This document shows, one piece after another, positions 42,307 through 58,341 of a stretch of 64,000 nucleotides of DNA (the stretch's first letter is position 1; each line of letters opens with the position of its first letter). The position numbers and the translations under genes were made by a program. This stretch comes from Vibrio gangliei (lineage in GTDB: Bacteria; Pseudomonadota; Gammaproteobacteria; Enterobacterales; Vibrionaceae): positions 558,001 through 622,000 of the forward strand of contig NZ_AP021869.1 of assembly GCF_026001925.1 (NCBI RefSeq), given 5' to 3'. The notes beneath the pieces were generated by a model. That model was not told the DNA's origin. It was given only the letters and a program-made list of their open reading frames with translations, and made no database searches.

Positions 42307-44880
42307 ATGCGTTTCGATAAATTTACTAGCAAATTTCAGCTTGCCATTTCAGATGCGCAATCTCTTGCGCTAGGCCGCGATCATCAATTTATTGAGCCTG
42401 TGCATTTGATGCAGGCTTTACTGAACCAAGACGGCAGCACCATTCGTCCTATTTTTACTATGCTCGGGGTGGATGCCACTCAATTGCGTTCTAAAGTCGC
42501 TCAAGAGCTCGATAAGTTGCCTAAGGTGACCGGCATCGGTGGCGATGTTCAAGCATCGAAAAGCCTAGGTAACTTACTCAATGTGTGTGACAAGATTGCG
42601 CAGCAACGTAAAGATGCCTATATTTCATCGGAATTGTTTTTGCTTGCTGCGATAGAAGACAATGGCCCACTGGGTAAATTGTTTAAAGAACTCGGTTTAA
42701 ATAAAGACAATGTGACCAAAGCGATCGATGAAATTCGTGGTGGTCAAAGTGTTGATGATCCAAATGCTGAAGAAAAACGCCAAGCATTGGAAAAGTACAC
42801 CATTGATCTCACTGAGCGCGCTGAGCAAGGCAAACTGGATCCTGTGATTGGTCGTGATGATGAAATTCGTCGCACCATTCAAGTATTGCAACGTCGCACT
42901 AAAAACAACCCAGTATTGATTGGTCAGCCTGGCGTGGGTAAAACCGCGATTGTTGAAGGCTTGGCATTGCGCATCGTCAATAACGAAGTACCAGAAGGGT
43001 TACGCAATCGCCGCGTATTATCGCTCGACATGGGCGCATTGATTGCTGGTGCGAAATATCGTGGTGAATTCGAAGAGCGTTTAAAAGCGGTATTGAACGA
43101 ATTGGCGCAAGAAGATGGCAATATCATTTTGTTCATTGATGAGCTACACACCATGGTCGGTGCGGGTAAGGGCGAAGGCTCAATGGATGCCGGTAACATG
43201 CTCAAACCGGCGTTAGCGCGAGGTGAATTGCATTGTGTTGGCGCAACAACTTTGGATGAATACCGTCAATACGTGGAAAAAGATCCGGCGTTAGAGCGTC
43301 GTTTCCAAAAAGTATTGGTGGATGAGCCAAGCGTGGAAGATACCATCGCTATCCTGCGTGGTTTGAAAGAGCGTTACGAGTTGCATCACCATGTGGAAAT
43401 TACTGACCCAGCGATTGTGGCGGCGGCAACCTTGTCGAATCGTTATGTGTCAGATCGTCAATTGCCAGATAAAGCCATCGACTTGATTGATGAAGCGGCA
43501 TCGAGCATTCGTATTCAAATGGACTCCAAACCAGAGTCTATGGATCGTTTAGATCGCCGGATTATTCAATTGAAGATCGAACAACAGGCTTTGCTCAATG
43601 AAGACGATGCCGCTAGTGCCAAACGCTTGGAGATCTTAAATCAGGAACTGGCTGAGAAAGAGCGTGAATATTCTGAGTTAGAAGAAGTCTGGAAAACTGA
43701 AAAGGCCTCATTGTCAGGCACTCAGCATATTAAAGCGGAGCTTGAGCAAGCGCGATTGGATATGGATGTCGCACGTCGAGCGGGTGATCTACAACGTATG
43801 TCGGAATTGCAATATGGCAAGATTCCAGAGTTAGAAAAGCAATTAGATGCAGCCTCACAAGCGGAAAATATTGAGCTGACGTTACTGAAAAACCGTGTGA
43901 CGGATGCGGAGATCGCGGAGGTGCTTTCCAGACAAACCGGTATTCCGGTATCGAAAATGCTGGAAGCAGAAAAAGCCAAATTGCTATCGATGGAATCGGT
44001 ATTGCATGAGCGCGTGATCGGACAAAAAGAAGCCGTCGATGTGGTGTCTAATGCCATTCGTCGTAGTCGCGCTGGGCTATCGGATCCGAATAAACCGATC
44101 GGTTCGTTCCTATTCTTAGGTCCAACCGGTGTCGGTAAAACTGAGCTATGTAAAACACTAGCGAACTTTATGTTTGATAGTGAAGATGCCATGGTGCGGA
44201 TTGATATGTCTGAGTTTATGGAAAAACACTCGGTATCACGTTTAGTCGGCGCGCCTCCGGGCTATGTGGGTTATGACGAAGGTGGCTATTTAACTGAAGC
44301 GGTACGCCGTAAACCTTATTCAGTGATTTTGCTTGATGAGGTGGAAAAAGCGCATCCAGATGTGTTCAATATCTTATTGCAAGTCTTGGATGATGGCCGT
44401 TTAACCGATGGTCAAGGTCGCACGGTGGACTTTAAAAATACCGTGGTGATCATGACTTCGAACTTAGGCTCGGATCGCATTCAAGAAAATGCCGCGACAT
44501 CGTCGTATGAAGAAATGAAAGCGCAAGTGATGGAGATTGTTAGCCAACACTTTAGACCGGAGTTTTTAAACCGTGTCGATGAAAGTGTGGTGTTCCATCC
44601 ACTCGGCCAAGAGCAGATCAAATCGATCGCTTCGATTCAATTGGATCGCCTACGTCAACGCATGGCGGACAAAGAATATGAATTGGTGGTGAGCGATGAG
44701 GTGTTGTCCTTGGTGGCGCAAGTGGGCTTTGATCCAGTGTATGGCGCGCGTCCACTAAAACGTGCGATTCAACAAATGGTCGAAAACCCATTAGCGCGTT
44801 CAATTCTGGCGGGCGAGCTTGTCCCTGGAAAAGAAGTGCATTTGTCGGTCGAAGACGATCAAATTGTCGCTCAACAATAA
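42307..44880 (+). CDS. clpB: ATP-dependent chaperone ClpB
   Basis: 857 aa hexameric disaggregase that works with DnaK. N-domain (1-145), first AAA+ domain with Walker [14 protein letters not shown] (about 207) and Walker [14 protein letters not shown], coiled-coil middle domain (about 410-525; [28 protein letters not shown]), second AAA+ domain with Walker [13 protein letters not shown] (about 607) and [16 protein letters not shown]. Both arginine-finger regions and the pore loop GYVGYDEGG are present. Start ATG 42307 with TTGGAGG. A heat-shock promoter candidate precedes it and a strong terminator follows. Confidence 0.98.
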   Translation: MRFDKFTSKFQLAISDAQSLALGRDHQFIEPVHLMQALLNQDGSTIRPIFTMLGVDATQLRSKVAQELDKLPKVTGIGGDVQASKSLGNLLNVCDKIAQQRKDAYISSELFLLAAIEDNGPLGKLFKELGLNKDNVTKAIDEIRGGQSVDDPNAEEKRQALEKYTIDLTERAEQGKLDPVIGRDDEIRRTIQVLQRRTKNNPVLIGQPGVGKTAIVEGLALRIVNNEVPEGLRNRRVLSLDMGALIAGAKYRGEFEERLKAVLNELAQEDGNIILFIDELHTMVGAGKGEGSMDAGNMLKPALARGELHCVGATTLDEYRQYVEKDPALERRFQKVLVDEPSVEDTIAILRGLKERYELHHHVEITDPAIVAAATLSNRYVSDRQLPDKAIDLIDEAASSIRIQMDSKPESMDRLDRRIIQLKIEQQALLNEDDAASAKRLEILNQELAEKEREYSELEEVWKTEKASLSGTQHIKAELEQARLDMDVARRAGDLQRMSELQYGKIPELEKQLDAASQAENIELTLLKNRVTDAEIAEVLSRQTGIPVSKMLEAEKAKLLSMESVLHERVIGQKEAVDVVSNAIRRSRAGLSDPNKPIGSFLFLGPTGVGKTELCKTLANFMFDSEDAMVRIDMSEFMEKHSVSRLVGAPPGYVGYDEGGYLTEAVRRKPYSVILLDEVEKAHPDVFNILLQVLDDGRLTDGQGRTVDFKNTVVIMTSNLGSDRIQENAATSSYEEMKAQVMEIVSQHFRPEFLNRVDESVVFHPLGQEQIKSIASIQLDRLRQRMADKEYELVVSDEVLSLVAQVGFDPVYGARPLKRAIQQMVENPLARSILAGELVPGKEVHLSVEDDQIVAQQ

Positions 44881-44900
44881 CAATTTGAGCGTTGAACGAG

Positions 44901-44931
44901 AAAGAGCAGCGAAGATCGCTGCTCTTTTTTT
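44901..44931 (+). terminator. intrinsic terminator of clpB
   Basis: A perfect 12-bp stem AAAGAGCAGCGA / TCGCTGCTCTTT (44901-44912 with 44916-44927) with a 3-base loop and T8. Confidence 0.95.
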
Positions 44932-44960
44932 AGCTTAACATTTACCTAGTGTTGCTGAGG

Positions 44961-45044
44961 CTATTTAGCGAAGTTCGCATTGATGCGCATGTTTAAGTAA
45001 TCTTGTGCGGTGATCGCTTGGTATTCATTCTTCGCCAGCAGAGC
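44961..45044 (-). pseudogene. C-terminal remnant of an unidentified gene
   Basis: The reverse strand reads ALLAKNEYQAITAQDYL then NMRINANFAK and a TAG stop at 44961-44963; upstream the frame hits a stop (TAA) at the junction with the deaminase fragment. This looks like the true end of a protein-coding gene whose body has been lost. I cannot identify the protein. Short length makes the call tentative. Confidence 0.4.
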
Positions 45045-45772
45045 ATCTTAAGCTATTGGCTCAATATGCCCGTAGCAAACAGTTAAAAATGCATTCTCAT
45101 TTATTAGAAGTAGATTTTGACCAACAACAGGCCTTAGCAAAATATGGTAAGAGTGCCGTAGAGTTTGCCGCAGAGTGTCAATGGTTAGGTGATGATGTCT
45201 GGTTTGCTCATCTAGTTAAAGCATCTCAGCAAGATATAAAGATACTAGCTGAAACGAAAACCGGGATTGCACACTGTCCAACTTCTAATTGCCGCTTGGG
45301 GAGTGGTATTGCTCCTGTCATAGATATGTATAAAGAGGGAATGCCAGTCAGTATTGGTGTTGATGGTTCGGCGTCTTCTGAGTCTGTTTCCATGTTACAA
45401 GAATTAAATCTGATTTGGTTGCTCCATAGAGCGGTTAATGGTGCTGATGCTACCTTGTTAGAAACAGTGGTTAAATGGGGCACTGTAAATGTTGCTGCAT
45501 TACTAGGATTAGACAAAGTCGGCAAAGTGGAAGTGGGCATGGCGGCTGATCTGGTGATTTATGATCTCAACCAAGTCCGTTACCAAGGATGTCATTCATC
45601 TTTATATGCACCTGTGATGTGCGGAGAGCCCGCTAAGATTAAATATTCTTTAGTGAATGGCAAAATCGTTTATCAAAATGAAGCTTGTTTGATTGAATCA
45701 GACGTTTTAATTAGAAATGCAAAGCGTGCTTTTACGGATCTTGTTGCACGAGTAACAAGTAACAGGACTTAA
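45032..45772 (+). pseudogene. 5'-truncated 8-oxoguanine deaminase-like amidohydrolase
   Basis: About 245 C-terminal codons of a roughly 450-residue amidohydrolase. Present are MHSHLLEV, WFAHLVKAS, TGIAHCPTSNCRLGSGIAPV, VSIGVDGSASSES (catalytic Asp), NVAALLGLDKVGKVEVGMAADLVIYDL and CGEPAKIKYSLVNGKIVYQ, close to 8-oxoguanine deaminase and the hydroxyatrazine hydrolase group. The N-terminal half with the first metal ligands (H-x-H) is missing, so it should be inactive. The frame is open from 45014 (stop TGA at 45011); the first in-frame start is TTG 45056 without a ribosome binding site. Truncation happened at the junction near 45030-45047. Confidence 0.8.
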
Positions 45773-45777
45773 AATCG

Positions 45778-45809
45778 CAAGTTACCCACAGCTATTTGTG
45801 GGTAACTTG
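45778..45809 (+). terminator. strong hairpin after the deaminase remnant
   Basis: CAAGTTACCCACA (45778-45790) and TGTGGGTAACTTG (45797-45809) are perfect 13-bp arms with a 6-base loop. The tail is only moderately T-rich. It shields the rrn promoter from upstream transcription. Confidence 0.65.
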
Positions 45810-45900
45810 TGCTTAAAGTTTGAGTAAATTGGTATAAATAAGGCTTTGAGCGTAAAGTGAGCATCTAATCATTATTTTTCAAGTTTTTTCTAAAAAGCGC

Positions 45901-45928
45901 TTGCCAATGTGATTCGGATCTCTATAAT
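45901..45928 (+). promoter_or_regulatory. rrn promoter P1
   Basis: TTGCCA (45901-45906) and a perfect TATAAT (45923-45928) with 16-bp spacing. An A/T-rich UP-element-like stretch precedes it (45870-45896), and the discriminator begins GCG, typical of growth-rate control. Confidence 0.88.
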
Positions 45929-46041
45929 GCGTCCTCACTGACACGGCGGGGCTCACAAGGCAACGAAACAACAGTAAAAGGCCTCTTTCATAATCAGATG
46001 ATGATTTAGAAAGAAAGCGAAAAAAGTTTTAAAAAAGTGTT

Positions 46042-46069
46042 TGACACGAGCTTTTAAATCGCTAAAATA
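46042..46069 (+). promoter_or_regulatory. rrn promoter P2
   Basis: Perfect TTGACA (46042-46047) and TAAAAT (46064-46069) with 16-bp spacing, about 230 bp before mature 16S. Confidence 0.85.
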
Positions 46070-46116
46070 GCCGCCCTGTTCAACGAGATGCGCTAAGCAA
46101 TCTCAATAAGAACAAC

Positions 46117-46132
46117 GCTCTTTAACAATTTA
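46117..46132 (+). promoter_or_regulatory. rrn leader boxA antitermination site
   Basis: GCTCTTTAACAATTTA matches the NusB/S10-binding boxA of rRNA leaders. A second copy is in the 16S-23S spacer at 48431. Confidence 0.88.
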
Positions 46133-46301
46133 AACCTATCAATCTGTGTGGGCACTCGTTGATGATAATCAAAGAAGATTTATCAATGAACTGAGTGACC
46201 AATTTGATACTTCGGTATCGAGCACAGTCAATTCAACATTACTTAGTAATGCTAAATATCAGAATTCATTGAGCCGAAGCTTTTAGCTTCAACAAAACTT
46301 T

Positions 46302-47842
<1,541 letters not shown>

Positions 47843-47935
47843 CGTAAAGATTGTGCATTGATGAGTGTTCACACAGATTGATTAGGTTTATATAGAAGAG
47901 TTTATAAGAAAGCATCCCAATGCTTTCAATCCTGT

Positions 47936-48011
47936 GTCCCGTTCGTCTAGAGGCCTAGGACACCGCCCTTTCACGGCGGTAACAGGGGTTCGACTCCCCT
48001 ACGGGATACCA
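47936..48011 (+). tRNA. tRNA-Glu (anticodon UUC)
   Basis: 76 nt with encoded CCA. The anticodon loop CTTTCAC gives UUC; T-loop GGTTCGACTCC. The acceptor stem GTCCCGT pairs with ACGGGAT, with a G-T pair at the first position. First of four tRNAs in the spacer. Confidence 0.96.
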
Positions 48012-48031
48012 TTCTCCTTTGAGAATAAAAG

Positions 48032-48107
48032 GGGTCGTTAGCTCAGTTGGTAGAGCAGTTGACTTTTAATCAATTGGTCGCAGGTTCGAATCCTGCACGA
48101 CCCACCA
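48032..48107 (+). tRNA. tRNA-Lys (anticodon UUU)
   Basis: 76 nt, GGGTCGT / ACGACCC acceptor, anticodon loop CTTTTAA, encoded CCA. Confidence 0.96.
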
Positions 48108-48134
48108 TTCCTCCCAAGGGAATTAAAATAATAT

Positions 48135-48210
48135 GGGGCTATAGCTCAGCTGGGAGAGCGCCTGCCTTGCACGCAGGAGGTCTGCGGTTCGATCCCGCAT
48201 AGCTCCACCA
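48135..48210 (+). tRNA. tRNA-Ala (anticodon UGC)
   Basis: 76 nt, GGGGCTA / TAGCTCC acceptor with a G-T pair at position 2 of the stem's closing end, anticodon loop TTGCAC (UGC), encoded CCA. Confidence 0.96.
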
Positions 48211-48251
48211 TTCCTTCCATAGGAGTGCTTACTTTAGGTAAGAGAAATTAT

Positions 48252-48327
48252 GGGCGATTAGCTCAGTTGGGAGAGCACCTGCCTTACAAGCAGGGGGTCA
48301 CTGGTTCGAGCCCGGTATCGCCCACCA
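48252..48327 (+). tRNA. tRNA-Val (anticodon UAC)
   Basis: 76 nt, GGGCGAT / ATCGCCC acceptor, anticodon loop CTTACAA (UAC), encoded CCA. Last spacer tRNA; 359 bp of spacer follow before 23S. Confidence 0.96.
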
Positions 48328-48430
48328 CTCTTTAAATACTTTTACGATGCATCGCATCCAATCTTTATTGTTGGATGGGGTTTAGTGACGATGAAAGTCT
48401 TTAAAAAGTGGTTTGTAATAACAAACTCTT

Positions 48431-48446
48431 TGCTCTTTAACAATTT
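48431..48446 (+). promoter_or_regulatory. boxA in the 16S-23S spacer
   Basis: TGCTCTTTAACAATTT is identical in core to the leader boxA. The rest of the 48328-48686 spacer has only processing-stem sequence, e.g. an ATCCAA/TTGGAT hairpin at about 48357-48376. Confidence 0.88.
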
Positions 48447-48686
48447 GGAAAGCTGACTGATAAAACATTTTATGTTTTATCAAATAAAAGTTCTCAATGT
48501 TTATCTTAAAGATAAACACACAACACACATTCAAGTGTCTTGTATTCTGGTTTTTATCTACTTTTTCATAAAAGTAGGCAAAAACATCTATTGAGTCCGG
48601 CAACGATGACTAAGACTAACCCTCTTAATCATCAAAAACTAAAACCTTATTTAGTTGAACATACATAAGACCCTTTTGGGTTGTAT

Positions 48687-51573
<2,887 letters not shown>

Positions 51574-51709
51574 TACAACACCTAAAGGGTTTTGATGGAC
51601 TCAAAAGAATACAGATAAGCACTTGAATGAGTGATGAGACTTTAGCTAGAGATAGCAAACAGCTTTCCGAATTAAGTTAAGCGCCTAACGGCGATTAACA
51701 AAAGAATTT

Positions 51710-51829
51710 GCTTGGCGACCATAGCGCTTTGGACCCACCTGATTCCATGCCGAACTCAGAAGTGAAACGAAGTAGCGCCGATGGTAGTGTGGGGCTTCCC
51801 CATGTGAGAGTAGGACATCGCCAGGCTTT
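51710..51829 (+). rRNA. rrf: 5S ribosomal RNA
   Basis: About 120 nt, TGCTTGGCGACCATAGCG to TCGCCAGGCTT, with the terminal stem TGCTTGGCG / CGCCAGGCT and the internal signature CCATGCCGAACTCAGAAGTG. Confidence 0.96.
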
Positions 51830-51856
51830 GAATATCTATTACTGAATAGACGCTGC

Positions 51857-51933
51857 GGAGCGGTAGTTCAGTTGGTTAGAATACCGGCCTGTCACGCCGG
51901 GGGTCGCGGGTTCGAGTCCCGTCCGCTCCGCCA
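51857..51933 (+). tRNA. tRNA-Asp (anticodon GUC)
   Basis: 77 nt, GGAGCGG / CCGCTCC acceptor, anticodon loop CTGTCAC (GUC), encoded CCA. Distal tRNA of the rrn operon. Confidence 0.96.
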
Positions 51934-52002
51934 CTTTTTTGAAATTATCGAAAAAGACAATTTACTTTATCTGCCAAGATAAAGTAGTATAAACAAAGTT
52001 TT

Positions 52003-52079
<77 letters not shown>

Positions 52080-52083
52080 TATT

Positions 52084-52115
52084 AAGGCCTTAGCAGAAAT
52101 GCTAAGGCCTTTTTA
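52084..52115 (+). terminator. rrn operon terminator
   Basis: A perfect 12-bp stem AAGGCCTTAGCA / TGCTAAGGCCTT (52084-52095 with 52100-52111), loop GAAA, then T4. A mutated second copy lies at 52204-52235. Confidence 0.93.
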
Positions 52116-52138
52116 CTTTGTATCGGTTTGAAAGGGCT

Positions 52139-52200
52139 GCGGATTCCCCTAATACCAAGATAGCGCGTGTTGGGAGTTCGAATCTCTCCACCCCTGACAT
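52139..52200 (+). pseudogene. tRNA-Trp 3'-half remnant, copy 2
   Basis: GCGTGTTGGGAGTTCGAATC and the following TCTCCACCCCTGACAT repeat the tRNA-Trp T-arm and acceptor (52045-52080) with one change (GACA instead of GCCA). The 5' half, D arm and anticodon loop are replaced by unrelated sequence (CCCTAATACCAAGATAG). It cannot fold as a tRNA. Confidence 0.85.
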
Positions 52201-52203
52201 ATT

Positions 52204-52235
52204 AAGGCCTTAGCAGAAATGTTGAGGCCTTTTTG
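52204..52235 (+). terminator. second copy of the rrn terminator
   Basis: AAGGCCTTAGCA then GAAA then TGTTGAGGCCTTTTT; one or two stem changes compared with the first copy (G-T pairs), still followed by T5. It is part of the duplicated tRNA-Trp block. Confidence 0.75.
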
Positions 52236-52256
52236 CATTATGGTTTTGTAAAGGCA

Positions 52257-52300
52257 GCGGATTGCCCTAATACCAAGATAGCGTGTGTTGGGAGAGCAAA
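52257..52300 (+). pseudogene. tRNA-Trp remnant, copy 3 (highly decayed)
   Basis: GCGGATTGCCCTAATACCAA and GATAGCGTGTGTTGGGAG match copy 2 with few changes, then similarity ends. Unit spacing is about 118-120 bp. The remaining sequence to 52434 has no recognised feature other than the nfsA upstream region. Confidence 0.7.
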
Positions 52301-52434
52301 TCAGTCGTTACTTGTCATATTATTCTGAGTATTTGAGTAGGATTATGCATATTAATCATAATCGAATTGAGTAAAGGTCTCTCAGTTTAGTGAATATCTT
52401 GTGGTAGAGTATGAGTTCAACAAGAGGGAGCATT

Positions 52435-53157
52435 ATGAACACTGTTATTGAAACCATGCTAAGCCATCGCTCTATTCGCAAGTTTACTCAAGAGCCTATT
52501 TCATCAGAGCAGCTAGATGCTATCTTATCTGCGGGGATTTCAGCCTCGTCATCCAGTTTTTTACAAACGACCTCAATCATTCGTGTTACCGATCCACAAA
52601 AACGTAAAGCATTGGCTGAGTTTGCTGGCGGGCAACAGTATGTTGAAAGCGCGGCTGAGTTTTTGGTGTTTTGTATTGATTATCAGCGCCATTTCCAGCT
52701 CTCACCAGAAGTGAAGCCTGAGTTTACAGAGTTAACGTTAATTGGTGCAATTGATGCGGGAATCATGGCTCAGAATACTCTGTTGGCTGCTGAGTCACTG
52801 GGTTTAGGTGGTGTTTATATTGGTGGGTTACGTAATGCGCCAAAAGAAGTGGATGAATTGTTAGGTCTACCGAAATATTGCGCTGTGATGTTTGGTATGT
52901 GCTTGGGCCATCCAGATCAAGATCCGCAAATTAAGCCGCGTCTGCCACAGAAAGTCATGGTTCATCAAGACTCATATCAACCATTATCAGAACAAGATAT
53001 TGCAGAGTATGATGCAGAAACTAGTCACTATTATCAAACGCGTGGTAGCAATCAAAAGACGGGATCATGGTCTGATCATATTCATGGACGTTTAAGTAAA
53101 GAGTCCCGTCCATTTATACGTGATTATTTAAACTCGAAAGGTTTAGCAACCAAGTAA
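52435..53157 (+). CDS. nfsA: NADPH nitroreductase / flavin reductase (NfsA/FRP family)
   Basis: 240 aa FMN-dependent oxidoreductase. The N-terminal SHRSIRKFTQEPIS, central ASSSSFLQTTSI, the FMN/NADPH-binding ESLGLGGVYIGGLRN, the tail motifs KPRLPQKVMVH and KESRPFIRDYLNSKGLA are those of E. coli NfsA and of V. harveyi FRP, the NADPH-FMN reductase that can feed luciferase. ESAAEFLVFCIDYQRH looks especially FRP-like. It reduces nitroaromatics, quinones or flavins. ATG 52435 is chosen because GAGGGAG lies seven bases upstream; an in-frame ATG at 52411 lacks one. Confidence 0.92.
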   Translation: MNTVIETMLSHRSIRKFTQEPISSEQLDAILSAGISASSSSFLQTTSIIRVTDPQKRKALAEFAGGQQYVESAAEFLVFCIDYQRHFQLSPEVKPEFTELTLIGAIDAGIMAQNTLLAAESLGLGGVYIGGLRNAPKEVDELLGLPKYCAVMFGMCLGHPDQDPQIKPRLPQKVMVHQDSYQPLSEQDIAEYDAETSHYYQTRGSNQKTGSWSDHIHGRLSKESRPFIRDYLNSKGLATK

Positions 53158-53189
53158 TTAAGCTCAATACTTTGAATAAGAAATAGAAG

Positions 53190-53227
53190 AAAAATGGCCT
53201 GACAGGTTTTTGTCAGGCCATTTTTAT
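53190..53227. terminator. bidirectional terminator between nfsA and yfhL
   Basis: AAAATGGCCTGACA / TGTCAGGCCATTTT (53191-53204 with 53211-53224), perfect 14-bp stem with T and A runs on both flanks; serves both convergent genes. Confidence 0.94.
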
Positions 53228-53245
53228 TGTTGCGATTGACTGAGA

Positions 53246-54944
<1,699 letters not shown>

Positions 54945-55072
54945 AATGATTTCTCTAGGTCTGATTTCAGGTCAGGTTTATACCACCAAGCGGTATAAAT
55001 TAGGGGAGCGAATTTTACGCCAAGTTAAGAAGAAAAGCGAGAAAAGCACAAGGTTTATATGGATAAAAAATA

Positions 55073-55129
55073 AACAGGGTTTTCCAGGTTTAATAGACCC
55101 TAGGAGAAGAAAAAATAGAAAACCCTGTT
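55073..55129 (-). terminator. long-loop inverted repeat downstream of rdgC
   Basis: AACAGGGTTTTC (55073-55084) and GAAAACCCTGTT (55118-55129) are perfect 12-bp arms around a 33-base purine-rich loop. On the reverse strand it is followed by TTATTTTTT, so it may terminate rdgC despite the long loop. Confidence 0.6.
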
Positions 55130-55150
55130 CAGAGAGTGAAGAAAAGCTGG

Positions 55151-56062
55151 TTAATCTTTGTGTGGGAATCCACCTAAGGCGTCAAACAGCTGAGGTAAGA
55201 AGGCGTCAAACTCGCCACACATTAGGGTGAAATCAGCGTCAAAGCGTTGAGCTTGATCTTCTCGAGGAATATCTTGGTTTGTGTCTTTGAGTTCATCACT
55301 GAACTTAACACGTTTGATGCTAGCGTCAGCGGATAGAACAAATTCAATGCGTTCTTGCCAGTCGAGCGCCAGCTTAGTGACTACTTTATCCGCTGCAATA
55401 TGATTTTGAATCTCTTCCGCGCTGAGTTCTTGCTTCTTACAGCGAATGATCCCACCTTCCTCTTGTAGAGAATGAAATTCCGCTTCATCTAATAATTGAA
55501 AGCCTTGTGGTAGGTCACCCGTTTTAACCCATTCGGTTAAGCTAGTTTCAATTGCTACTTCAGGAATGGCAGGAATTACCGGCAGGCTGCCGATGGTTTT
55601 ACGTAATAGCGCTAATGCATCTTCCGCTTTTTTACTGCTGCTCGAATCAACCACGACAAAGCCAAGTCTTGGCATGAGTAAAATAGAAGTAAAGTTATGG
55701 CGGCTGAAAGCGCGTGGAAGTAAATCGACTAAGATTTCATCTTTTAAATCGTCTTTTTCTTTTTTCTTTAAAGGGCGACCTTCTTGCTGTTCAAGCACAT
55801 CAATTTTGTCTTGTAGAGAATCTTTAATGACAGAGGCTGGCAGTAATTTTTCTTCTTTTTTTGCTTTGATCAGAATGTGTTCACCGGCTACATGCGTTAG
55901 CACGTCCGAATGCTTATTGATGACGCTAGTCCAGCCAAATTTTTGTTTATCTTGGCTACCACAAGGTGTGAATTTGAATTCTGCGAGTTGAGATTCGAGT
56001 TTATCGACATCCAAGTTAATTTCACGATTGAAACGATACACTAAACAATTTTTAAACCACAT
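55151..56062 (-). CDS. rdgC: recombination-associated protein RdgC
   Basis: 303 aa from the ATG giving [15 protein letters not shown], as in the family; an in-frame ATG at 56071 would add three residues. RdgC forms a ring that binds double-stranded DNA and restrains RecA. Conserved blocks are [65 protein letters not shown] and [17 protein letters not shown]. Monocistronic, divergent from phoB. Confidence 0.95.
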   Translation of the reverse strand: MWFKNCLVYRFNREINLDVDKLESQLAEFKFTPCGSQDKQKFGWTSVINKHSDVLTHVAGEHILIKAKKEEKLLPASVIKDSLQDKIDVLEQQEGRPLKKKEKDDLKDEILVDLLPRAFSRHNFTSILLMPRLGFVVVDSSSSKKAEDALALLRKTIGSLPVIPAIPEVAIETSLTEWVKTGDLPQGFQLLDEAEFHSLQEEGGIIRCKKQELSAEEIQNHIAADKVVTKLALDWQERIEFVLSADASIKRVKFSDELKDTNQDIPREDQAQRFDADFTLMCGEFDAFLPQLFDALGGFPHKD

Positions 56063-56190
56063 ATCTCTCATACTCAGTTTGGAATTTGGTTGCCTATGAT
56101 AGAAGATTTGAAAATTGATGCAAAGGTGACATCACCAGTATGACAAAACAATAAGCCTTGCTTGACACTTATATGAAAATTACTTTGCAG

Positions 56191-56208
56191 AAGTCACAAA
56201 AGTGTCAT
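56191..56208 (+). promoter_or_regulatory. candidate Pho box of phoB
   Basis: AAGTCAC-AAAA-GTGTCAT is a direct repeat of 7-bp half-sites with a 4-bp spacer, like the PhoB consensus CTGTCAT-N4-CTGTCAT. A -10-like CATAAT lies 10 bp downstream (56219), and no good -35 is present, as expected of PhoB-activated promoters. Confidence 0.65.
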
Positions 56209-56278
56209 ACTTAGGACACATAATAAGCCAAGTAAAATCACCATTAGTTAATTTATAGACACGAAAGGGTTTTCGAAC

Positions 56279-56968
56279 ATGTCGAGAAGAATTTTGGTTG
56301 TTGAGGATGAAGCTCCGATCCGTGAGATGTTGTGCTTTGTATTAGAGCAAAAAGGTTACCAAACTGTCGAAGCAGAAGATTATGACACCGCAATCAATCA
56401 ACTGTGTGAACCGTACCCCGATCTGATTTTATTGGACTGGATGTTACCGGGTGGTTCAGGTATCAACTTCATCAAGCATCTAAAACGAGAAGAGTTGACT
56501 CGAAATATCCCTGTAGTGATGTTAACGGCTCGTGGTGAGGAAGAAGATAAAGTTCGCGGGTTGGAAGTCGGCGCAGATGATTACATCACTAAGCCATTTT
56601 CACCTAAAGAATTAGTGGCTCGTTTAAAAGCGGTGATTCGCCGAGTGTCACCAACCGCGCTAGAAGATGTGATTGATGTTCAAGGTTTGAAGTTGGATCC
56701 GGTTTCACACCGTGTTACAGCCAATGATGCTCCGCTCGACATGGGGCCAACAGAATTTAAAATGCTGCATTTCTTCATGACGCACCAAGAGCGAGTGTAT
56801 AGCCGTGAGCAATTGCTGAATAATGTTTGGGGCACCAATGTGTATGTTGAAGACCGAACGGTTGATGTGCATATTCGTCGTTTGAGAAAAGCACTCGAAA
56901 CTGCTGGGCATGACAAATTAGTGCAAACGGTGCGTGGTGCAGGTTACCGCTTCTCAACACGTGCTTAA
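56279..56968 (+). CDS. phoB: phosphate regulon response regulator PhoB
   Basis: 229 aa OmpR-family regulator. Receiver with phospho-acceptor Asp53 in [11 protein letters not shown], acidic pocket VEDEAPI, Thr in [35 protein letters not shown]. Winged helix at about 128-227 with [13 protein letters not shown] and [10 protein letters not shown]. Activates pst, pho and related genes under phosphate limitation. phoR follows 48 bp downstream. A Pho box upstream implies autoregulation. Confidence 0.97.
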   Translation: MSRRILVVEDEAPIREMLCFVLEQKGYQTVEAEDYDTAINQLCEPYPDLILLDWMLPGGSGINFIKHLKREELTRNIPVVMLTARGEEEDKVRGLEVGADDYITKPFSPKELVARLKAVIRRVSPTALEDVIDVQGLKLDPVSHRVTANDAPLDMGPTEFKMLHFFMTHQERVYSREQLLNNVWGTNVYVEDRTVDVHIRRLRKALETAGHDKLVQTVRGAGYRFSTRA

Positions 56969-57016
56969 TCTTGCTGATATTAATGTTCTACCCGATCAAT
57001 GGAGTATTAAACTGAA

Positions 57017-58333
57017 ATGGTAGAAAGGTTATCCTGGAAAAAGCTAGCATGGTCGCTGGCTTTTTTTTACCTCCCTTGGATTGTCATTGGCTGGTTCTTT
57101 GGCTATATGGGCTGGCTGCTTTTTGTCGCCACGGCTTTGCAACTGACTTGGCATTTACATAATCAAGTTCGGTTATCCGATTGGCTCGCCGATGAAAAAC
57201 GTTTGAGCCCTCCTTCAGGAACGGGTCATTGGGAGCATGTGTTCAATGGCATATACCGTTTACAACAAAAACAACGTCGTCGTCGTAAAGAACTTGGCAA
57301 CTTGATTCGCCGTTTTCGCAATGGTGCAGAAGCTTTGCCGGATGCCGTTGTGGTATTTCGCAGCGAAGGCAACATTGTTTGGTGTAATAAATTAGCCCAA
57401 TCGATTCTTGGCTTTCGTTGGCCGGATGACTCAGGTCAACCGATTGCTAATTTATTGCGGACGCCGGATTTTATTAAATACCTTTCTAATCAAGATTTTT
57501 CAGAACCACTTGAAATGCTATCACCGCTCACGCCGGAACGCGTACTTGAATTACGTATTGTGCCATACAGCGAAGGTGAGCATTTGATGGTGGTGCGTGA
57601 TGTTACTCAGCTGAAACAGTTAGAAGGTATGCGTCGGAACTTCTTTGCTAATGTGTCGCACGAATTAAGAACACCGATGACAGTTCTGCAAGGTTATTTA
57701 GAAATGACCGAAGATCCTGATATTTTGGCTGGCCCAATGTGGTCGAAAGCGCATGGGGTGATGACAGAGCAGCTGTCGCGAATGAATGCGTTAGTTGAAC
57801 AGTTGCTCACCTTATCGAAGATCGAAGCCTCCCCGATTGATGAATTGGACGAAGTGGTCAATGTGCCGGCCATGTTGGAAATTTTAGAAAAAGAAGCGGT
57901 CGCATTAAGTGGGGATAATCAGCACCACATTGTATTTGATATTGATAAACAAATGCATGTTTACGGGGATGCAGAGCAGCTTCGTAGTGCGATTTCCAAC
58001 TTGGTGTACAACGCTGTGAAATACACGCCAGCGAAAGCGGATGTGTATGTGAAATGGTTTGAAACCGAGCAGGGAGCCTGTTTATCGGTAGAAGATACCG
58101 GTGATGGAATTGAAGCTCAGCATATCAATCGACTTACTGAACGTTTTTATCGAGTGGATAAAGCGCGTTCGCGTGAAACTGGTGGCAGTGGGCTGGGTCT
58201 TGCCATCACCAAACATGCATTAAGTCACCATGAATCTTATTTAGAGATTGCCAGTGAAGTCGGGAAGGGAAGCCGTTTTTCTTTTGTACTGCCTAATAAA
58301 TTAGTGGCTAGAGTGCCAAGTGAATCAAATTAA
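57017..58333 (+). CDS. phoR: phosphate regulon sensor kinase PhoR
   Basis: 438 aa. Two N-terminal transmembrane helices (about 10-50) with almost no periplasmic part, a PAS domain (about 95-200), HisKA with His215 in [21 protein letters not shown], and HATPase with [18 protein letters not shown] and [14 protein letters not shown]. It phosphorylates PhoB when the Pst transporter signals low phosphate. The PstS-like gene begins 8 bp after its stop. Confidence 0.96.
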   Translation: MVERLSWKKLAWSLAFFYLPWIVIGWFFGYMGWLLFVATALQLTWHLHNQVRLSDWLADEKRLSPPSGTGHWEHVFNGIYRLQQKQRRRRKELGNLIRRFRNGAEALPDAVVVFRSEGNIVWCNKLAQSILGFRWPDDSGQPIANLLRTPDFIKYLSNQDFSEPLEMLSPLTPERVLELRIVPYSEGEHLMVVRDVTQLKQLEGMRRNFFANVSHELRTPMTVLQGYLEMTEDPDILAGPMWSKAHGVMTEQLSRMNALVEQLLTLSKIEASPIDELDEVVNVPAMLEILEKEAVALSGDNQHHIVFDIDKQMHVYGDAEQLRSAISNLVYNAVKYTPAKADVYVKWFETEQGACLSVEDTGDGIEAQHINRLTERFYRVDKARSRETGGSGLGLAITKHALSHHESYLEIASEVGKGSRFSFVLPNKLVARVPSESN

Positions 58334-58341
58334 GGAAAACC

